Positions 1 to 12,100 of a stretch of 64,000 nt of DNA are shown in pieces (within the stretch, counting starts at the first letter, position 1; the number at the start of each line of letters is the position of its first letter). The stretch spans positions 40,777,557-40,841,556 of the forward strand of contig CM038718.1 of the NCBI GenBank assembly GCA_021613375.1, read 5' to 3'. The stretch is from Megaleporinus macrocephalus. Taxonomy: Eukaryota > Chordata > Actinopteri > Characiformes > Anostomidae. The notes beneath the pieces are model-generated. The model was not told where the DNA came from and searched no databases. It saw only the letters and a program-made list of their open reading frames with translations. The position numbers and the translations under genes were made by a program.

Positions 1-760
1 CTCTCGGTGTGGTGGACAGAGGGTGGACAGAGGGCGGACACGTCAGTGGGCGTGACCTGTTCTCAGTACAGATGTGCATTTTCTTTATTTTCTTTATTAT
101 TTCTGCTCAAGTTTATTCAGGTTTAGGACATATTTGGGGTTCTTCCTCATAGCAGATCTTATATATACTCAGTAAACCATGACCGGTGGTGTCCAAACGT
201 ACTGGACAGTAATCGTGCAAAGGTGTTGCGTCAGCCGTATCTGCAGTGCACGGCTTATTCTGCAAGTCACTAGTATGTAGTTTACCTCTGTACACTGTGA
301 CCTTTGACCGCTCCCGTGCATGTCTGACCGTGTTGGCTTGTTTGTGTGCTGCACAACAGGTCCTCTGTTCACTCTCCGCCTCAAACAGCTGAGTTTTCTA
401 CTATCAGCCTGTTTGGAGCTGCGTGTCCAGAAGTTTGTGGACACCTGCTCCCTCCAGCGTTTCTTCAGAACTGAAGGGTATTGAATCAGTATGTATTGTA
501 AAAGCCTCTGATACTGTAAACTGGCTTCTTAGGATGAAGTAAATTAGTTGTGAGTGTAAATGATGCAGCATATTATACAAAATTAAATGAAGAAAGTCTA
601 GCTGGTTTAACTGGCGTGCATTAGATAGCTATGCTACATTAGTTAGCCTGGACTGAGTAGCGTTGCGGTGGAGAGGAGTGGGTTTTATTTTACACCAAAA
701 AAGCAACCGTACGACAACACTCTGTTCACAATGCTTAATTCAAAACACGCTGCGCACCAG
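1..760. other. Non-coding sequence, no gene seen
   Basis: Mixed-composition sequence with no recognisable coding exon, RNA gene or repeat array. The short open frames on the - strand (about 60 and 91 codons) have no recognisable domain and overlap each other. It runs directly into the 26-bp array. Confidence 0.5.
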
Positions 761-2565
761 GTACTGAGAAACTGAGCTATAACCTATAACTGAGAAACTG
801 AGCTATAACCTAGTACTGAGAAACTGAGCTATAACCTAGTACTGAGAAACTGAGCTATAACCTATAACTGAGAAACTGAGCTATAACCTAGTACTGAGAA
901 ACTGAGCTATAACCTAGTACTGAGAAACTGAGCTATAACCTATAACTGAGAAACTGAGCTATAACCTATAACTGAGAAACTGAGCTAGAACCTAGTACTG
1001 AGAAACTGAGCTATAACCTAGAACTGAGAAACTGAGCTAGAACCTATAACTGAGAAACTGAGCTAGAACCTAGTACTGAGAAACTGAGCTATATCCTAGA
1101 ACTGAGAAACTGAGCTATAACCTAGTACTGAGAAACTGAGCTATAACCTAGAACTGAGAAACTGAGCTATAACCTAGTACTGAGAAACTGAGCTATAACC
1201 TAGAACTGAGAAACTGAGCTATAACCTATAACTGAGAAACTGAGCTATAACCTATAACTGAGAAACTGAGCTAGAACCTATAACTGAGAAACTGAGCTAG
1301 AACCTATAACTGAGAAACTGAGCTATAACCTATAACTGAGAAACTGAGCTATAACCTAGAACTGAGAAACTGAGCTATAACCTAGAACTGAGAAACTGAG
1401 CTATAACCTATAACTGAGAAACTGAGCTATAACCCAGAACTGAGAAACTGAGCTATAACCTAGTACTGAGAAACTGAGCTATAACCTAGAACTGAGAAAC
1501 TGAGCTATAACCTAGAACTGAGAAACTGAGCTATAACCTAGAACTGAGAAACTGAGCTATAACCTAGAACTGAGAAGCTGAGCTATAACCTATAACTGAG
1601 AAACTGAGCTAGAACCTAGAACTGAGAAACTGAGCTAGAACCTAGAACTGAGAAACTGAGCTAGAACCTAGAACTGAGAAACTGAGCTATAACCTATAAC
1701 TGAGAAACTGAGCTAGAACCTAGAACTGAGAAACTGAGCTAGAACCTATAACTGAGAAACTGAGCTAGAACCTATAACTGAGAAACTGAGCTAGAACCTA
1801 GTACTGAGAAACTGAGCTATAACCTAGTACTGAGAAACTGAGCTATAACCTAGAACTGAGAAACTGAGCTATAACCTATAACTGAGAAACTGAGCTAGAA
1901 CCTAGTACTGAGAAACTGAGCTATAACCTAGTACTGAGAAACTGAGCTATAACCTAGTACTGAGAAACTGAGCTATAACCTATAACTGAGAAACTGAGCT
2001 ATAACCTAGAACTGAGAAACTGAGCTATAACCTAGAACTGAGAAACTGAGCTATAACCTAGTACTGAGAAACTGAGCTATAACCTAGAACTGAGAAACTG
2101 AGCTATAACCTAGAACTGAGAAACTGAGCTATAACCTAGAACTGAGAAACTGAGCTATAACCTAGAACTGAGAAACTGAGCTATAACCTAGAACTGAGAA
2201 ACTGAGCTATAACCTATAACTGAGAAACTGAGCTAGAACCTAGAACTGAGAAACTGAGCTAGAACCTAGAACTGAGAAACTGAGCTATAACCTAGAACTG
2301 AGAAACTGAGCTATAACCTAGAACTGAGAAACTGAGCTATAACCTAGAACTGAGAAACTGAGCTATAACCTAGAACTGAGAAACTGAGCTATAACCTATA
2401 ACTGAGAAACTGAGCTATAACCTATAACTGAGAAACTGAGCTATAACCTAGAACTGAGAAACTGAGCTAGAACCTATAACTGAGAAACTGAGCTATAACC
2501 TATAACTGAGAAACTGAGCTATAACCTAGAACTGAGAAACTGAGCTAGAACCTAGAACTGAGAAA
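761..2565. repeat. 26-bp minisatellite, about 69 copies
   Basis: The unit contains CTGAGAAACTGAGCTATAAC followed by CTAGTA, CTAGAA or CTATAA. The spacing of ACTGAGAAACTG is 26 bp (for example 763 to 789) and holds to the end of the array. Variation is concentrated at two positions: TATAAC versus TAGAAC, and the TAGT/TAGA/TATA junction. The array ends in AACTGAGAAACAATG. It has no long reading frame because the units carry stops. Confidence 0.95.
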
Positions 2566-2799
2566 CAATGAGAAAATATTACCAGAAAACCTTTTAAAAA
2601 GAAAAGAATTAAGAAAAATGTTTAAATATCTATTAAATATTTATTTACAAAATATAAACATCCGGTTTTACTGGGTTAAACAGTAACAGTAGTAACTGTG
2701 TATTTAAAATAAAATAAACAACAATTATAGCTGTTCTTAATGAGCGTTTCATGTTATTGTGATGCTTTAGACAGTAGACAAGCCCTCTAGGAGGCCTTG
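2566..2799. other. AT-rich spacer
   Basis: AT-rich single-copy-looking sequence between two minisatellites. No gene is seen. Confidence 0.5.
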
Positions 2800-3570
2800 T
2801 ACTGATGTTGAACATTGCTGTGAGGATTTGATTGAGTGTTAGTGAGGTCAGGTACTGATATTGAACATTGCTGTGAGGATTTGATTGAGTGTTAGTGAGG
2901 TCAGGTACTGATGTTGAACATTGCTGTGAGGATTTGATTGAGTGTTAGTGGGGTCAGGTACTGATGTTGAACATTGCTGTGAGGATTTGATTGAGTGTTA
3001 GTGAGGTCAGTTACTGATGTTGAACATTGCTGTGAGGGTTTGATTGAGTGTTAGTGAGGTCAGTTACTGAGGTTGAACATTGCTGTGAAGATTTGATTGA
3101 GTGTTAGTGGGGTCAGGTACTGATGTTAAACATTGCTGTGAAGATTTGATTGAGGGTTAGTGAGGTCAGGTACTGATGTTGAACATTGCTGTGAGGATTT
3201 GATTGAGTGTTAGTGGGGTCAGGTACTGATGTTAAACATTGCTGTGAAGATTTGATTGAGGGTTAGTGAGGTCAGGTACTGATGTTGAACATTGCTGTGA
3301 GGGTTTGATTGAGTGTTAGTGAGGTCAGTTACTGAGGTTGAACATTGCTGTGAAGATTTGATTGAGTGTTAGTGAGGTCAGGTACTGATGTTGAACATTG
3401 CTGTGAGGATTTGATTGAGTGTTAGTGAGGTCAGGTACTGATGTTGAACATTGCTGTGAAGATTTGATTGAGGGTTATTGAGGTCAGGTAGTGATGTTGA
3501 ACATTGCTGTGAAGATTTGATTGAGGGTTATTGAGGTTAGGTAGTGATGTTGAACATTGCTGTGAGGATT
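2800..3570. repeat. 53-bp minisatellite, about 14 copies
   Basis: The unit begins TACTGATGTTGAACATTGCT and continues with GTGAGGATTTGATTGAGTG and TTAGTGAGGTCAGG. The first two unit starts are at 2800 and 2853. Variants (GTGAAGATT, GGGTTAGTG, GTTACTGAGG) recur in blocks, which suggests internal duplication of groups of units. The last copies are more diverged (GGTTATTGAGG). Confidence 0.92.
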
Positions 3571-3696
3571 AGCAGTACTGTCTGGATACTTTTGGCCAGA
3601 TACTGGTCCATATACTCCGCATGTTTTAATCCCTGTAAATAAACAGTAAGTTACTCTCCAGTCAGATGTTGGTGAGCGAGTGGTTAAACTGGGTCA

Positions 3697-3842
3697 GATC
3701 AGGGGGTAAGATCAGGGGGTAAGATCAGGGGGTAAGATCAGGGGGTAAGATCAGGGGGTACGATCAGGGGGTAAGATCAGGGGGTAAGATCAGGGGGTAA
3801 GATCAGGGGGTAAGATCAGGGGGTAAGATCAGGGGGTACGAT
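3697..3842. repeat. 13-bp G-rich minisatellite, about 11 copies
   Basis: The unit is GATCAGGGGGTAA, with two copies reading GGTAC in place of GGTAA. Every unit carries a run of five G separated by an 8-nt spacer on the + strand, so four adjacent units meet the general pattern for a G-quadruplex with long loops. Confidence 0.93.
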
Positions 3843-4145
3843 GGTGGATGCAGTGTTCGTGTACTGACACTGGTGCTCAAGCAGCACATACTGGCTCCGA
3901 TCTATTACCTACTGACAGTACCTAGGACACCAGCAGAACAGGGCACACCTGAGAGTAATGATAGAGGGCGGGGTTACAAGTACAGCACCGGTGAGGGGTG
4001 TAACAACAGGGCGGAGCCAGAGAGGAACTGGACAACCAGCATGACTGGACACAGTCAAAGACGGACAGACGGTAAAGACGTTACACCCATATGTAGTCAA
4101 TCAGCCTAACGAGCCTTCTTATGCAGCGCCGTTATAAAGGATGTG
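3843..4145. other. Non-coding spacer, no gene seen
   Basis: Mixed-composition sequence. A 78-codon open frame on the + strand has no recognisable domain and is overlapped by one on the - strand. Confidence 0.4.
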
Positions 4146-4150
4146 GTCCA

Positions 4151-4651
4151 AGCCACAGAGGCTCCGCCCACACATAGACACACAGGCTGATATCTGTCAG
4201 GATTCGGCCAGCTGCATCCTGATTGGCTAACATAAGTCTGTATATGGTTTCGCGCTGATCCAACAGGAATCAAGAGTTTTGTTGTCCACAGAAGCTCCGC
4301 CCACACATAGATAGAGTCTGATGTCTTTAGTGCGTTACACTGTCAGGATTCTGATATCTGCGTTCTGATTGGCTATCTTCTACATATTTGCACTTCTGTG
4401 TTTGGTTTTGTGGTGATCTGATCGCTCGGCCTTTGATTCCCCAACATTCTCAGCCACAGAAGCTCCGCCCACACATAGACACACAGGCTGATATCTGTCA
4501 GGATTCGGCCAGCTGCATCCTGATTGGCTAACCTAAGTCTGTATATGGTTTCGCGCTGATCCAACAGGAATCAAGAGTTTTGTTGTCCACAGAAGCTCCG
4601 CCCACACATAGATAGAGTCTGGTATCTTTAGTGCGTCTAACTGTCAGGATT
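4151..4651. repeat. Tandem duplication with 301-bp period
   Basis: The first copy (about 4151-4350) and second copy (about 4452-4651) share the order GCTCCGCCCACACATAGACA, the CAGCTGCATCCTGATTGGCT stretch, TATGGTTTCGCGCTGATCC and the second GCTCCGCCCACACATAGATA box. The offset is 301 bp (4161 to 4462). Each copy itself has two GCTCCGCCCACACATAGA boxes about 129 bp apart. The CCGCCC and ATTGG motifs resemble promoter boxes, but here they are part of the repeated unit. Confidence 0.88.
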
Positions 4652-4654
4652 AGG

Positions 4655-4832
4655 CCGAGCTCGGAACAAGAACCCGTAACTGTAACCTGTAACCTGTAAC
4701 TAAACACACCCGGCAGCAGAGGGTCTCTCTGGTCTACTGTGTGAGAACGTCCTGCTGCAGCGTTTAAGGTGGAACGAGTGTTTAAGGTCCAACCAGAAGC
4801 TGGAGAACAGGAAGCTCAGCTTCTCGTGACTG
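4655..4832 (+). repeat. Dispersed repeat, copy 1 (partner at 56518)
   Basis: This stretch matches 56518-56690 in the same orientation, from GAGCTCGGAACAAGAACC through ACACCCGGCAGCAGAGGGTC, TCTGGTCTACTGTGTGAGAA and GTTTAAGGTGGAACGAG to AGAAGCTGGAGAACAGGAAG. The matching segment is about 170 bp with small indels. The class of element is unknown; no terminal repeats or coding capacity are seen. Confidence 0.85.
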
Positions 4833-6180
4833 GTTAGCATCACATGGGCAGTTGTTCTGCATCAGATCTCTAGTAGCATGTAGACACTCCACCTGTATTC
4901 AGGTCCGGTATTAACACCAGAGCAGTTATTTTTCTTAGTGAACATCTGAGCTGGAGCTGTACTGTGTCCCCCCCACCCTGCCTCAACCGTCCACCCACTG
5001 CGGGGGTCTGTCGGGCCCATGCCACCATCCTGCCCCATGTTTTTTTTTTTTTTCTGAAACAATTAAATACCATAAAAAGTTTATTTACATCTAAATGTCT
5101 ACATTGTATGTATCCGTATATGCAGATGTGGAGACGGAAAAATATCAGCCGTCATCATCGAGCCGTAGTTTCCATACAGGTGCATCTCTAAGGCAACCTC
5201 AGGCGTATCACCCCGTATCACCCCGGTGCTAACCCTAATATCGGCCCTCAAGCTCTGTATGTAAACCTGCTGAAGCACCTGCAGCACCTTCAGCAGTGCA
5301 GGCCAAGGATATCTTGTTGTGGGAGTGGGGTGGGGGTGGGGGGGTAAGAGGAGACGCTGGAGAGGATATTTCAGGACGGGGCCACTGAGGGAGTTATGTA
5401 ATCTCAGGTTTAGGATCAAGATGTGCTGGACTGTGTGGCTCACAGCCCGCCAGCATGCTTCAGTTTACCGACCCTGAGTGTGTGTGTGTGTTTTTTTGGT
5501 TTTGCCCACTTTGCAAGGACCAAAAGTCCCCATTGTGATAGGAAAACCGATGTTACCAGCCTACAAACATTGCAATTAAATTAATTTCATCATTCAAGTT
5601 TCCATGAATTTCTCTGTTTACTTGTTTTTGGTCATCACAAATCCAGATTTCAGTTTTATTATTATTACTTTTTTAATAAAAATCATGTTTGTATCACTAC
5701 CAGCACAACATGGGTCAGAATTAACCCTTATGTGTTCACTATGGAGTTTGACAGGAACTGTTGACATTTGTAAACATTTGCAGTCAGAAGCATATTTACT
5801 AAGTAAATAAATAAGAATTAAAAGATGATTTTAAGATCAAAACCAAGATTTTTAATGAACACTTGAAGCATTAAATAATGAAATAATCAGATTTTAATAG
5901 ATTTACCAAAGAGACACTTAGCAGTAAATACAGTAACATAGGAAATGAAAACGGGGAGAGTTTACCAGGATGTGCTTTAGATGGGGTTTGCTTAGCCTGT
6001 GCATCAAAGGGTTATATATTGTTTCAGTGGTAAAACCTCAGGAAGGTAGGAATACAGTCGTGTGTGTTTAATTATCATTTCTTGGCTGCCCGAAGGGGAA
6101 CTCAACTGAATTTTTTATTCAAAGTTCTTCCATAATTCATAGTTGGACGTGTACGCAGAGTTATTTGGTGTGAAATTGTT
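4833..6180. other. Non-coding sequence with small low-complexity tracts
   Basis: No gene is seen. It contains a T-run at about 5039-5054, a G-rich tract at about 5320-5345 and a short TG run at about 5479-5490. The latter is followed by CCCACTTTGCAAGGACC, which looks like a fragment of a common fish dispersed repeat (recalled, not verified). Confidence 0.45.
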
Positions 6181-7350
6181 CAGACAGTGGAGGTAGTGGT
6201 GTTTACAGTGGTGGTTATAGTGTTTACAGTGATACTGATGGTGCTTACAGTGGTGGTGATGGTGTTTACAGTGGTGGTGATGGTGTTTACAGTAATACTG
6301 ATGGTGTTTACAGCGGTGGTGATGGTGTTTACAGTGGTGGTTATAGTGTTTACAGTGATACTGATGGTGTTTACAGTGGTGGTGATGGTGTTTACAGTGG
6401 TGGTGATATTTATAGTGGTGGTGATGATGTTTACAATGGAGGTAGTGGTGTTTACAGTGGTGGTGATAGTGCTTATAGTGGTGGTGATGGTGTTTACAGT
6501 GGTAGTGATGATGCTTACAGTGGTGGTGATAGTGTTTACAGTGGTGGTGGTGATGGTGTTTACAGTGGTGGTGATGGTGGTTACAGTGGTGGTGATGGTG
6601 TTTGCAGTGGTGGTGATGGTGGTTACAGTGGTGGTGGTGATGGTGTTTACAGTGGTGGTGATGGTGGTTACAGTGGTGGTGATGATGTTTACAGTGGTGG
6701 TGATGGTGGTGACAGTGGTGGTGGTGGTGTTTACATTGGTGGTGATGATGTTCACAGTGGTGGTGATGGTGTTTACAGTGGTGGTGATGGTGTTTACAGT
6801 GGTGGTAATGGTGTTTACAGTGGTGGTGATGGTGTTTACAGTGGTGATGGTGTTTACGGTGGTGATGGTGTTTACAGTGGTGGTATTGGTGTTTACAGTG
6901 GTGGTAATGGTGTTTACAGTGGTGGTGATGATGTTTACAGTGGTGGTGATGATGTTTACAGTGGTGATGATGGTGTTTACAGTGGTGATGGTGTTTGCAG
7001 TGGTGGTGATGGTGGTTACAGTGGTGGTGGTGATGGTGTTTACAGTGTTGGTGATGGTGTTTACAGTGGTGATGATGGTGTTTACAGTGGTGGTGATGGT
7101 GTTTACAGTGGTGGTGATGATGTTTACAGTGGTGGTGATGATGTTTACAGTGGTGATGATGGTGTTTACAGTGGTGATGGTGTTTGCAGTGGTGGTGATG
7201 GTGGTTACAGTGGTGGTGGTGATGGTGTTTACAGTGTTGGTGATGGTGTTTACAGTGGTGATGATGATGTTTACAGTGGTGGTGATGGTGTTTACAGTGG
7301 TGGTGATGGTGTTTACAGTGGTGGTGATGGTGTTTACAGTGGTGTTTACA
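6181..7350. repeat. 21-bp GGTGAT-rich minisatellite, about 55 units
   Basis: The consensus unit is TTTACAGTGGTGGTGATGGTG, with shorter variants that drop 3-bp GGT or GAT blocks. Because 21 is divisible by 3 and the unit has no stop on either strand, both strands stay open for hundreds of codons: His/Cys-rich on -, Val/Phe-rich on +. A block around 6966-7090 recurs 189 bp (nine units) downstream, with TTTGCAG at about 6993 and 7182. Confidence 0.93.
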
Positions 7351-8204
7351 TTTTCTTTGGGGATTATTTTGTCTCACAGTGTCCTGCAGCGTGTATCCCT
7401 CCACCAGGAAAAGGAGTTTAAGCCCTAAGTAATGGGTCGTATGACAGGTCACCGGTGTGTATACACTGTACGTCGAGCAGTAAGATCAGCTGTAATGGAA
7501 TCACATGACTTACGGCTTGAAATTTCATTCAACAAACGTTATTATGTTTCTGGCTTTTTCAATTTCAGGGTTTTCAAAAAGTTTTGGTGGATGAAAAGCT
7601 TTCTGCTGAACTTTCACTTTAATAGACAGCATGTAACTTTTGCTTAGAACAGTATATATGTCTAGAGGTTCCCCTTGGAATTAGAGTTGGGCTGTGGGTT
7701 TAGGTGATGACTCGCACTATTATTCAGCTCCATAATAATTAATAAGCCTGTAGCTCCACTAATACAGACCTCAATGTTAAACTCTCAGTAATACAAGTAA
7801 GTGTTGGGACCTAATGATAATTCTCATGTTTAGAGAAGGTTTTGTTGGTCCTGATGGTGAAAAAAAGAGAAAATCCCCATAAAGCTAGCAATACAAGTGT
7901 GGAAGTGTTAGTATGCGGCCTGTGCCAGATGTAAATGAGGGCTTGGCTGCTTTGCATGGAGGCCCGTGTCACCGATACACCCTGCACTGCTGACAGTGAG
8001 ACGCGTCCTCGCTGATAGAGAATGAAAGAGTTTCTAAATTCTTCCTTTCTGAAAATCCAACTCAGTATCAAAACAGTAATTCATAGAAATTCAGTGAAAA
8101 CACAAGCAGCAGATTTAGATTTGTTGCTGATTCTGATGGTAAGTAGATATTTTACATTTTTGGACATATTTTTGTCAATTTGCAGCAAAACAAACAGTCT
8201 AATC
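7351..8204. other. Non-coding sequence, no gene seen
   Basis: No coding exon is recognised. A short stretch at about 7665-7705 is the reverse complement of 28700-28748 (the AACCCACAGCCCAACTTTAA region), so part of it is a dispersed repeat. Confidence 0.4.
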
Positions 8205-8302
8205 CCAGGTGGTTGCTAAGGTGTTTGCTAGGGCCCATCTTTATGATATCCCAGGTGGTCGCTATAGCAGTTAATGTGCTATTCCAGGTGGTTATTAGAT
8301 GG
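8205..8302. repeat. Short GGTTGCTA-type repeat
   Basis: Units of the type CCCAGGTGGTTGCTAAGGTG and TTTGCTAGGGCCC recur two or three times. They match the motif of the larger array at 41583-42110. Confidence 0.7.
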
Positions 8303-8394
8303 AACCTGATGCTTTTTATACAGAGTGGCAATCAAATATGGATGTAATTCATTCTCTAACTGTGTCAGTAAAGATACACAATGAAATAATTATC

Positions 8395-8650
8395 CAGGTA
8401 GTCAGCAGATATCGGCCCACTGACCATTTGCTGCTGCTGGTCCACTGTCAGATTGTCCTTCACACAAAAAGTGAAAAGTGACTAAATTCTAATTGGCCTG
8501 CATTAAACTCTGAGAGCTGTACTGATTCACCTGATCCAGATTTTAAGGGTATTGGTCCGTTGACTGTTTGCCACTGTTGGTTAGCCATCGAGAAGAGTGC
8601 TATTTACTCTGGTACTCTGGGTAACCACAGCTGGACCGTACAGAAAACAC
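8395..8650 (+). repeat. Dispersed repeat flanking the 16-bp array, upstream copy
   Basis: Aligns in the same orientation with 14786-15075. Shared blocks include GTCCTTCACACAAA, GGCCTGCATTAAACTCTGAG, GACTGTTTGCCACTG and CTCTGGGTAACCACAGCTGG, in the same order. No terminal inverted repeats or coding capacity are evident, so the element class is unknown. Confidence 0.85.
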
Positions 8651-9140
8651 TGAGCAAATCACCAGTGGAGCGTCAGCAGGTCAACAATGCCATGTAGAGC
8701 TCCAAACACAGGTTTGATTACAGTACAGGTTCAATCCAACTAACTGGTGATCTGCTGTCGCGAGTATTGAGTAGAAGAAAATTGGTATATTGGACTGTGA
8801 GTTAAAAACGAGGGATGAAAAGTGATATGTAAGCCCTCCAGCCCAGCCTGTCGAGAGGTCTCCAGAGTTCTAGGTAGCTCTGGACACACACACACACCTC
8901 TCTCGCATGCACATCACCATGACAACCTATCACCCACAGCTGACAGTCATCAGTGCTAATGGCAGCAGCTCGTTAGCACACCCCATATAGCCTAGCCACG
9001 CACACTCCTTAGTGCGTGGCATTGTTTCTGACACAGATACTGTCTGGATCAGCACGAGTCTCTTTACAGGTCCAACCAGACTTGGCATCTCCACAGCAGG
9101 GTCCTGTCATATTCCCTGGAGCCCAAGAAGACCTACAGAC
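8651..9140. other. Non-coding spacer
   Basis: No gene is seen. It contains a short CA run at about 8885-8898 and leads directly into the 16-bp array. Confidence 0.4.
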
Positions 9141-12100
9141 ATACAGAACAGAGCAAATACAGAACAGAGCAAGTACAGAACAGAGCAAGTACAGAACAGA
9201 GCAAATACAGAACAGAGCAAATACAGAACAGAGCAAGTACAGAACAGAGCAAGTACAGAACAGAGCAAATACAGAACAGAGCAAGTACAGAACAGAGCAA
9301 ATACAGAACAGAGCAAATACAGAACAGAGCAAATACAGAACAGAGCAAATACAGAACAGAGCAAGTACAGAACAGAGCAAGTACAGAACAGAGCAAGTAC
9401 AGAACAGAGCAAATACAGAACAGAGCAAGTACAGAACAGAGCAAGTACAGAACAGAGCAAATACAGAACAGAGCAAGTACAGAACAGAGCAAGTACAGAA
9501 CAGAGCAAATACAGAACAGAGCAAGTACAGAACAGAGCAAATACAGAACAGAGCAAGTACAGAACAGAGCAAGTACAGAACAGAGCAAATACAGAACAGA
9601 GCAAGTACAGAACAGAGCAAATACAGAACAGAGCAAATACAGAACAGAGCAAGTACAGAACAGAGCAAATACAGAACAGAGCATATACAGAACAGAGCAA
9701 ATACAGAACAGAGCAAGTACAGAACAGAGCAAGTACAGAACAGAGCATATACAGAACAGAGCAAATACAGAACAGAGCAAGTACAGAACAGAGCAAGTAC
9801 AGAACAGAGCAAGTACAGAACAGAGCAAATACAGAACAGAGCAAGTACAGAACAGAGCAAATACAGAACAGAGCAAATACAGAACAGAGCAAGTACAGAA
9901 CAGAGCAAATACAGAACAGAGCATATACAGAACAGAGCAAATACAGAACAGAGCAAGTACAGAACAGAGCAAATACAGAACAGAGCAAGTACAGAACAGA
10001 GCAAGTACAGAACAGAGCAAATACAGAACAGAGCAAGTACAGAACAGAGCAAATACAGAACAGAGCAAATACAGAACAGAGCAAGTACAGAACAGAGCAA
10101 ATACAGAACAGAGCAAGTACAGAACAGAGCAAGTACAGAACAGAGCAAATACAGAACAGAGCAAGTACAGAACAGAGCAAGTACAGAACAGAGCAAATAC
10201 AGAACAGAGCAAGTACAGAACAGAGCAAATACAGAACAGAGCAAGTACAGAACAGAGCAAGTACAGAACAGAGCAAATACAGAACAGAGCAAGTACAGAA
10301 CAGAGCAAATACAGAACAGAGCAAATACAGAACAGAGCAAGTACAGAACAGAGCAAATACAGAACAGAGCATATACAGAACAGAGCAAATACAGAACAGA
10401 GCAAGTACAGAACAGAGCAAGTACAGAACAGAGCATATACAGAACAGAGCAAATACAGAACAGAGCAAGTACAGAACAGAGCAAGTACAGAACAGAGCAA
10501 ATACAGAACAGAGCAAGTACAGAACAGAGCAAATACAGAACAGAGCAAATACAGAACAGAGCAAGTACAGAACAGAGCAAATACAGAACAGAGCATATAC
10601 AGAACAGAGCAAATACAGAACAGAGCAAGTACAGAACAGAGCAAGTACAGAACAGAGCAAGTACAGAACAGAGCAAATACAGAACAGAGCAAGTACAGAA
10701 CAGAGCAAGTACAGAACAGAGCAAATACAGAACAGAGCAAGTACAGAACAGAGCAAGTACAGAACAGAGCAAGTACAGAACAGAGCAAATACAGAACAGA
10801 GCAAGTACAGAACAGAGCAAGTACAGAACAGAGCAAATACAGAACAGAGCAAATACAGAACAGAGCAAATACAGAACAGAGCAAGTACAGAACAGAGCAA
10901 GTACAGAACAGAGCAAATACAGAACAGAGCAAGTACAGAACAGAGCAAGTACAGAACAGAGCAAATACAGAACAGAGCAAATACAGAACAGAGCAAGTAC
11001 AGAACAGAGCAAGTACAGAACAGAGCAAGTACAGAACAGAGAAAATACAGAACAGAGCAAGTACAGAACAGAGCAAATACAGAACAGACCAAATACAGAA
11101 CAGAGCAAGTACAGAACAGAGCAAGTACAGAACAGAGCAAATACAGAACAGAGCAAATACAGAACAGAGCAAATACGGAACAGAGCAAGTACGGAACAGA
11201 CCAAGTACGGAACAGACCAAGTACGGAACAGAGCAAATACGGAACAGAGCAAATACGGAACAGCGCAAGTACGGAACAGAGCAAGTACGGAACAGAGCAA
11301 GTACGGAACAGAGCAAGTACGGAACAGAGCAAGTACGGAACAGAGCAAATACGGAACAGAGCAAGTACGGAACAGAGCAAGTACGGAACAGAGCAAGTAA
11401 AGAACAGAGCAAGTACAGAACAGAGCAAATACAGAACATAGCAAGTACAGAACAGAGCAAGTACAGAACAGAGCAAATACAGAACAGAGCAAATACAGAA
11501 CAGAGCAAGTACAGAACAGAGCAAGTACAGAACAGAGCAAATACAGAACAGAGCAAATACAGAACAGAGCAAGTACAGAACAGAGCAAGTACAGAACAGA
11601 GCATATACAGAACAGAGCAAGTACAGAACAGAGCAAATACAGAACAGAGCATATACAGAACAGAGCAAGTACAGAACAGAGCAAGTACAGAACAGAGCAA
11701 ATACAGAACAGAGCAAATACAGAACAGAGCAAATACAGAACATAGCAAGTACAGAACAGAGCAAGTACAGAACAGAGCAAATACAGAACAGAGCAAATAC
11801 AGAAGAGTGCAAGTACAGAACAGAGCAAGTACAGAACAGAGCAAATACAGAACATAGCAAGTACAGAACAGAGCAAGTGCAGAACAGAGCAAATGCAGAA
11901 CAGAGCAAGTGCAGAACAGAGCAAGTGCAGAACAGAGCAAATACAGAACAGAGTAAGTACAGAACAGAGCAAGTACAGAACAGAGCAAATGCAGAACAGA
12001 GCAAATACAGAACAGAGCAAATACAGAACAGAGCAAGTACAGAACAGAGCAAATACAGAACAGAGCAAGTACAGAACAGAGCCAATACAGAACAGAGCAA

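Noticed and set aside
6115..7452. 445-codon His/Cys-rich frame on the - strand, at first sight a metal-binding repeat protein
   Set aside because: It is a by-product of the 21-bp GGTGAT-rich array. The + strand is equally open across the same span, and the ends read into ordinary non-coding sequence.
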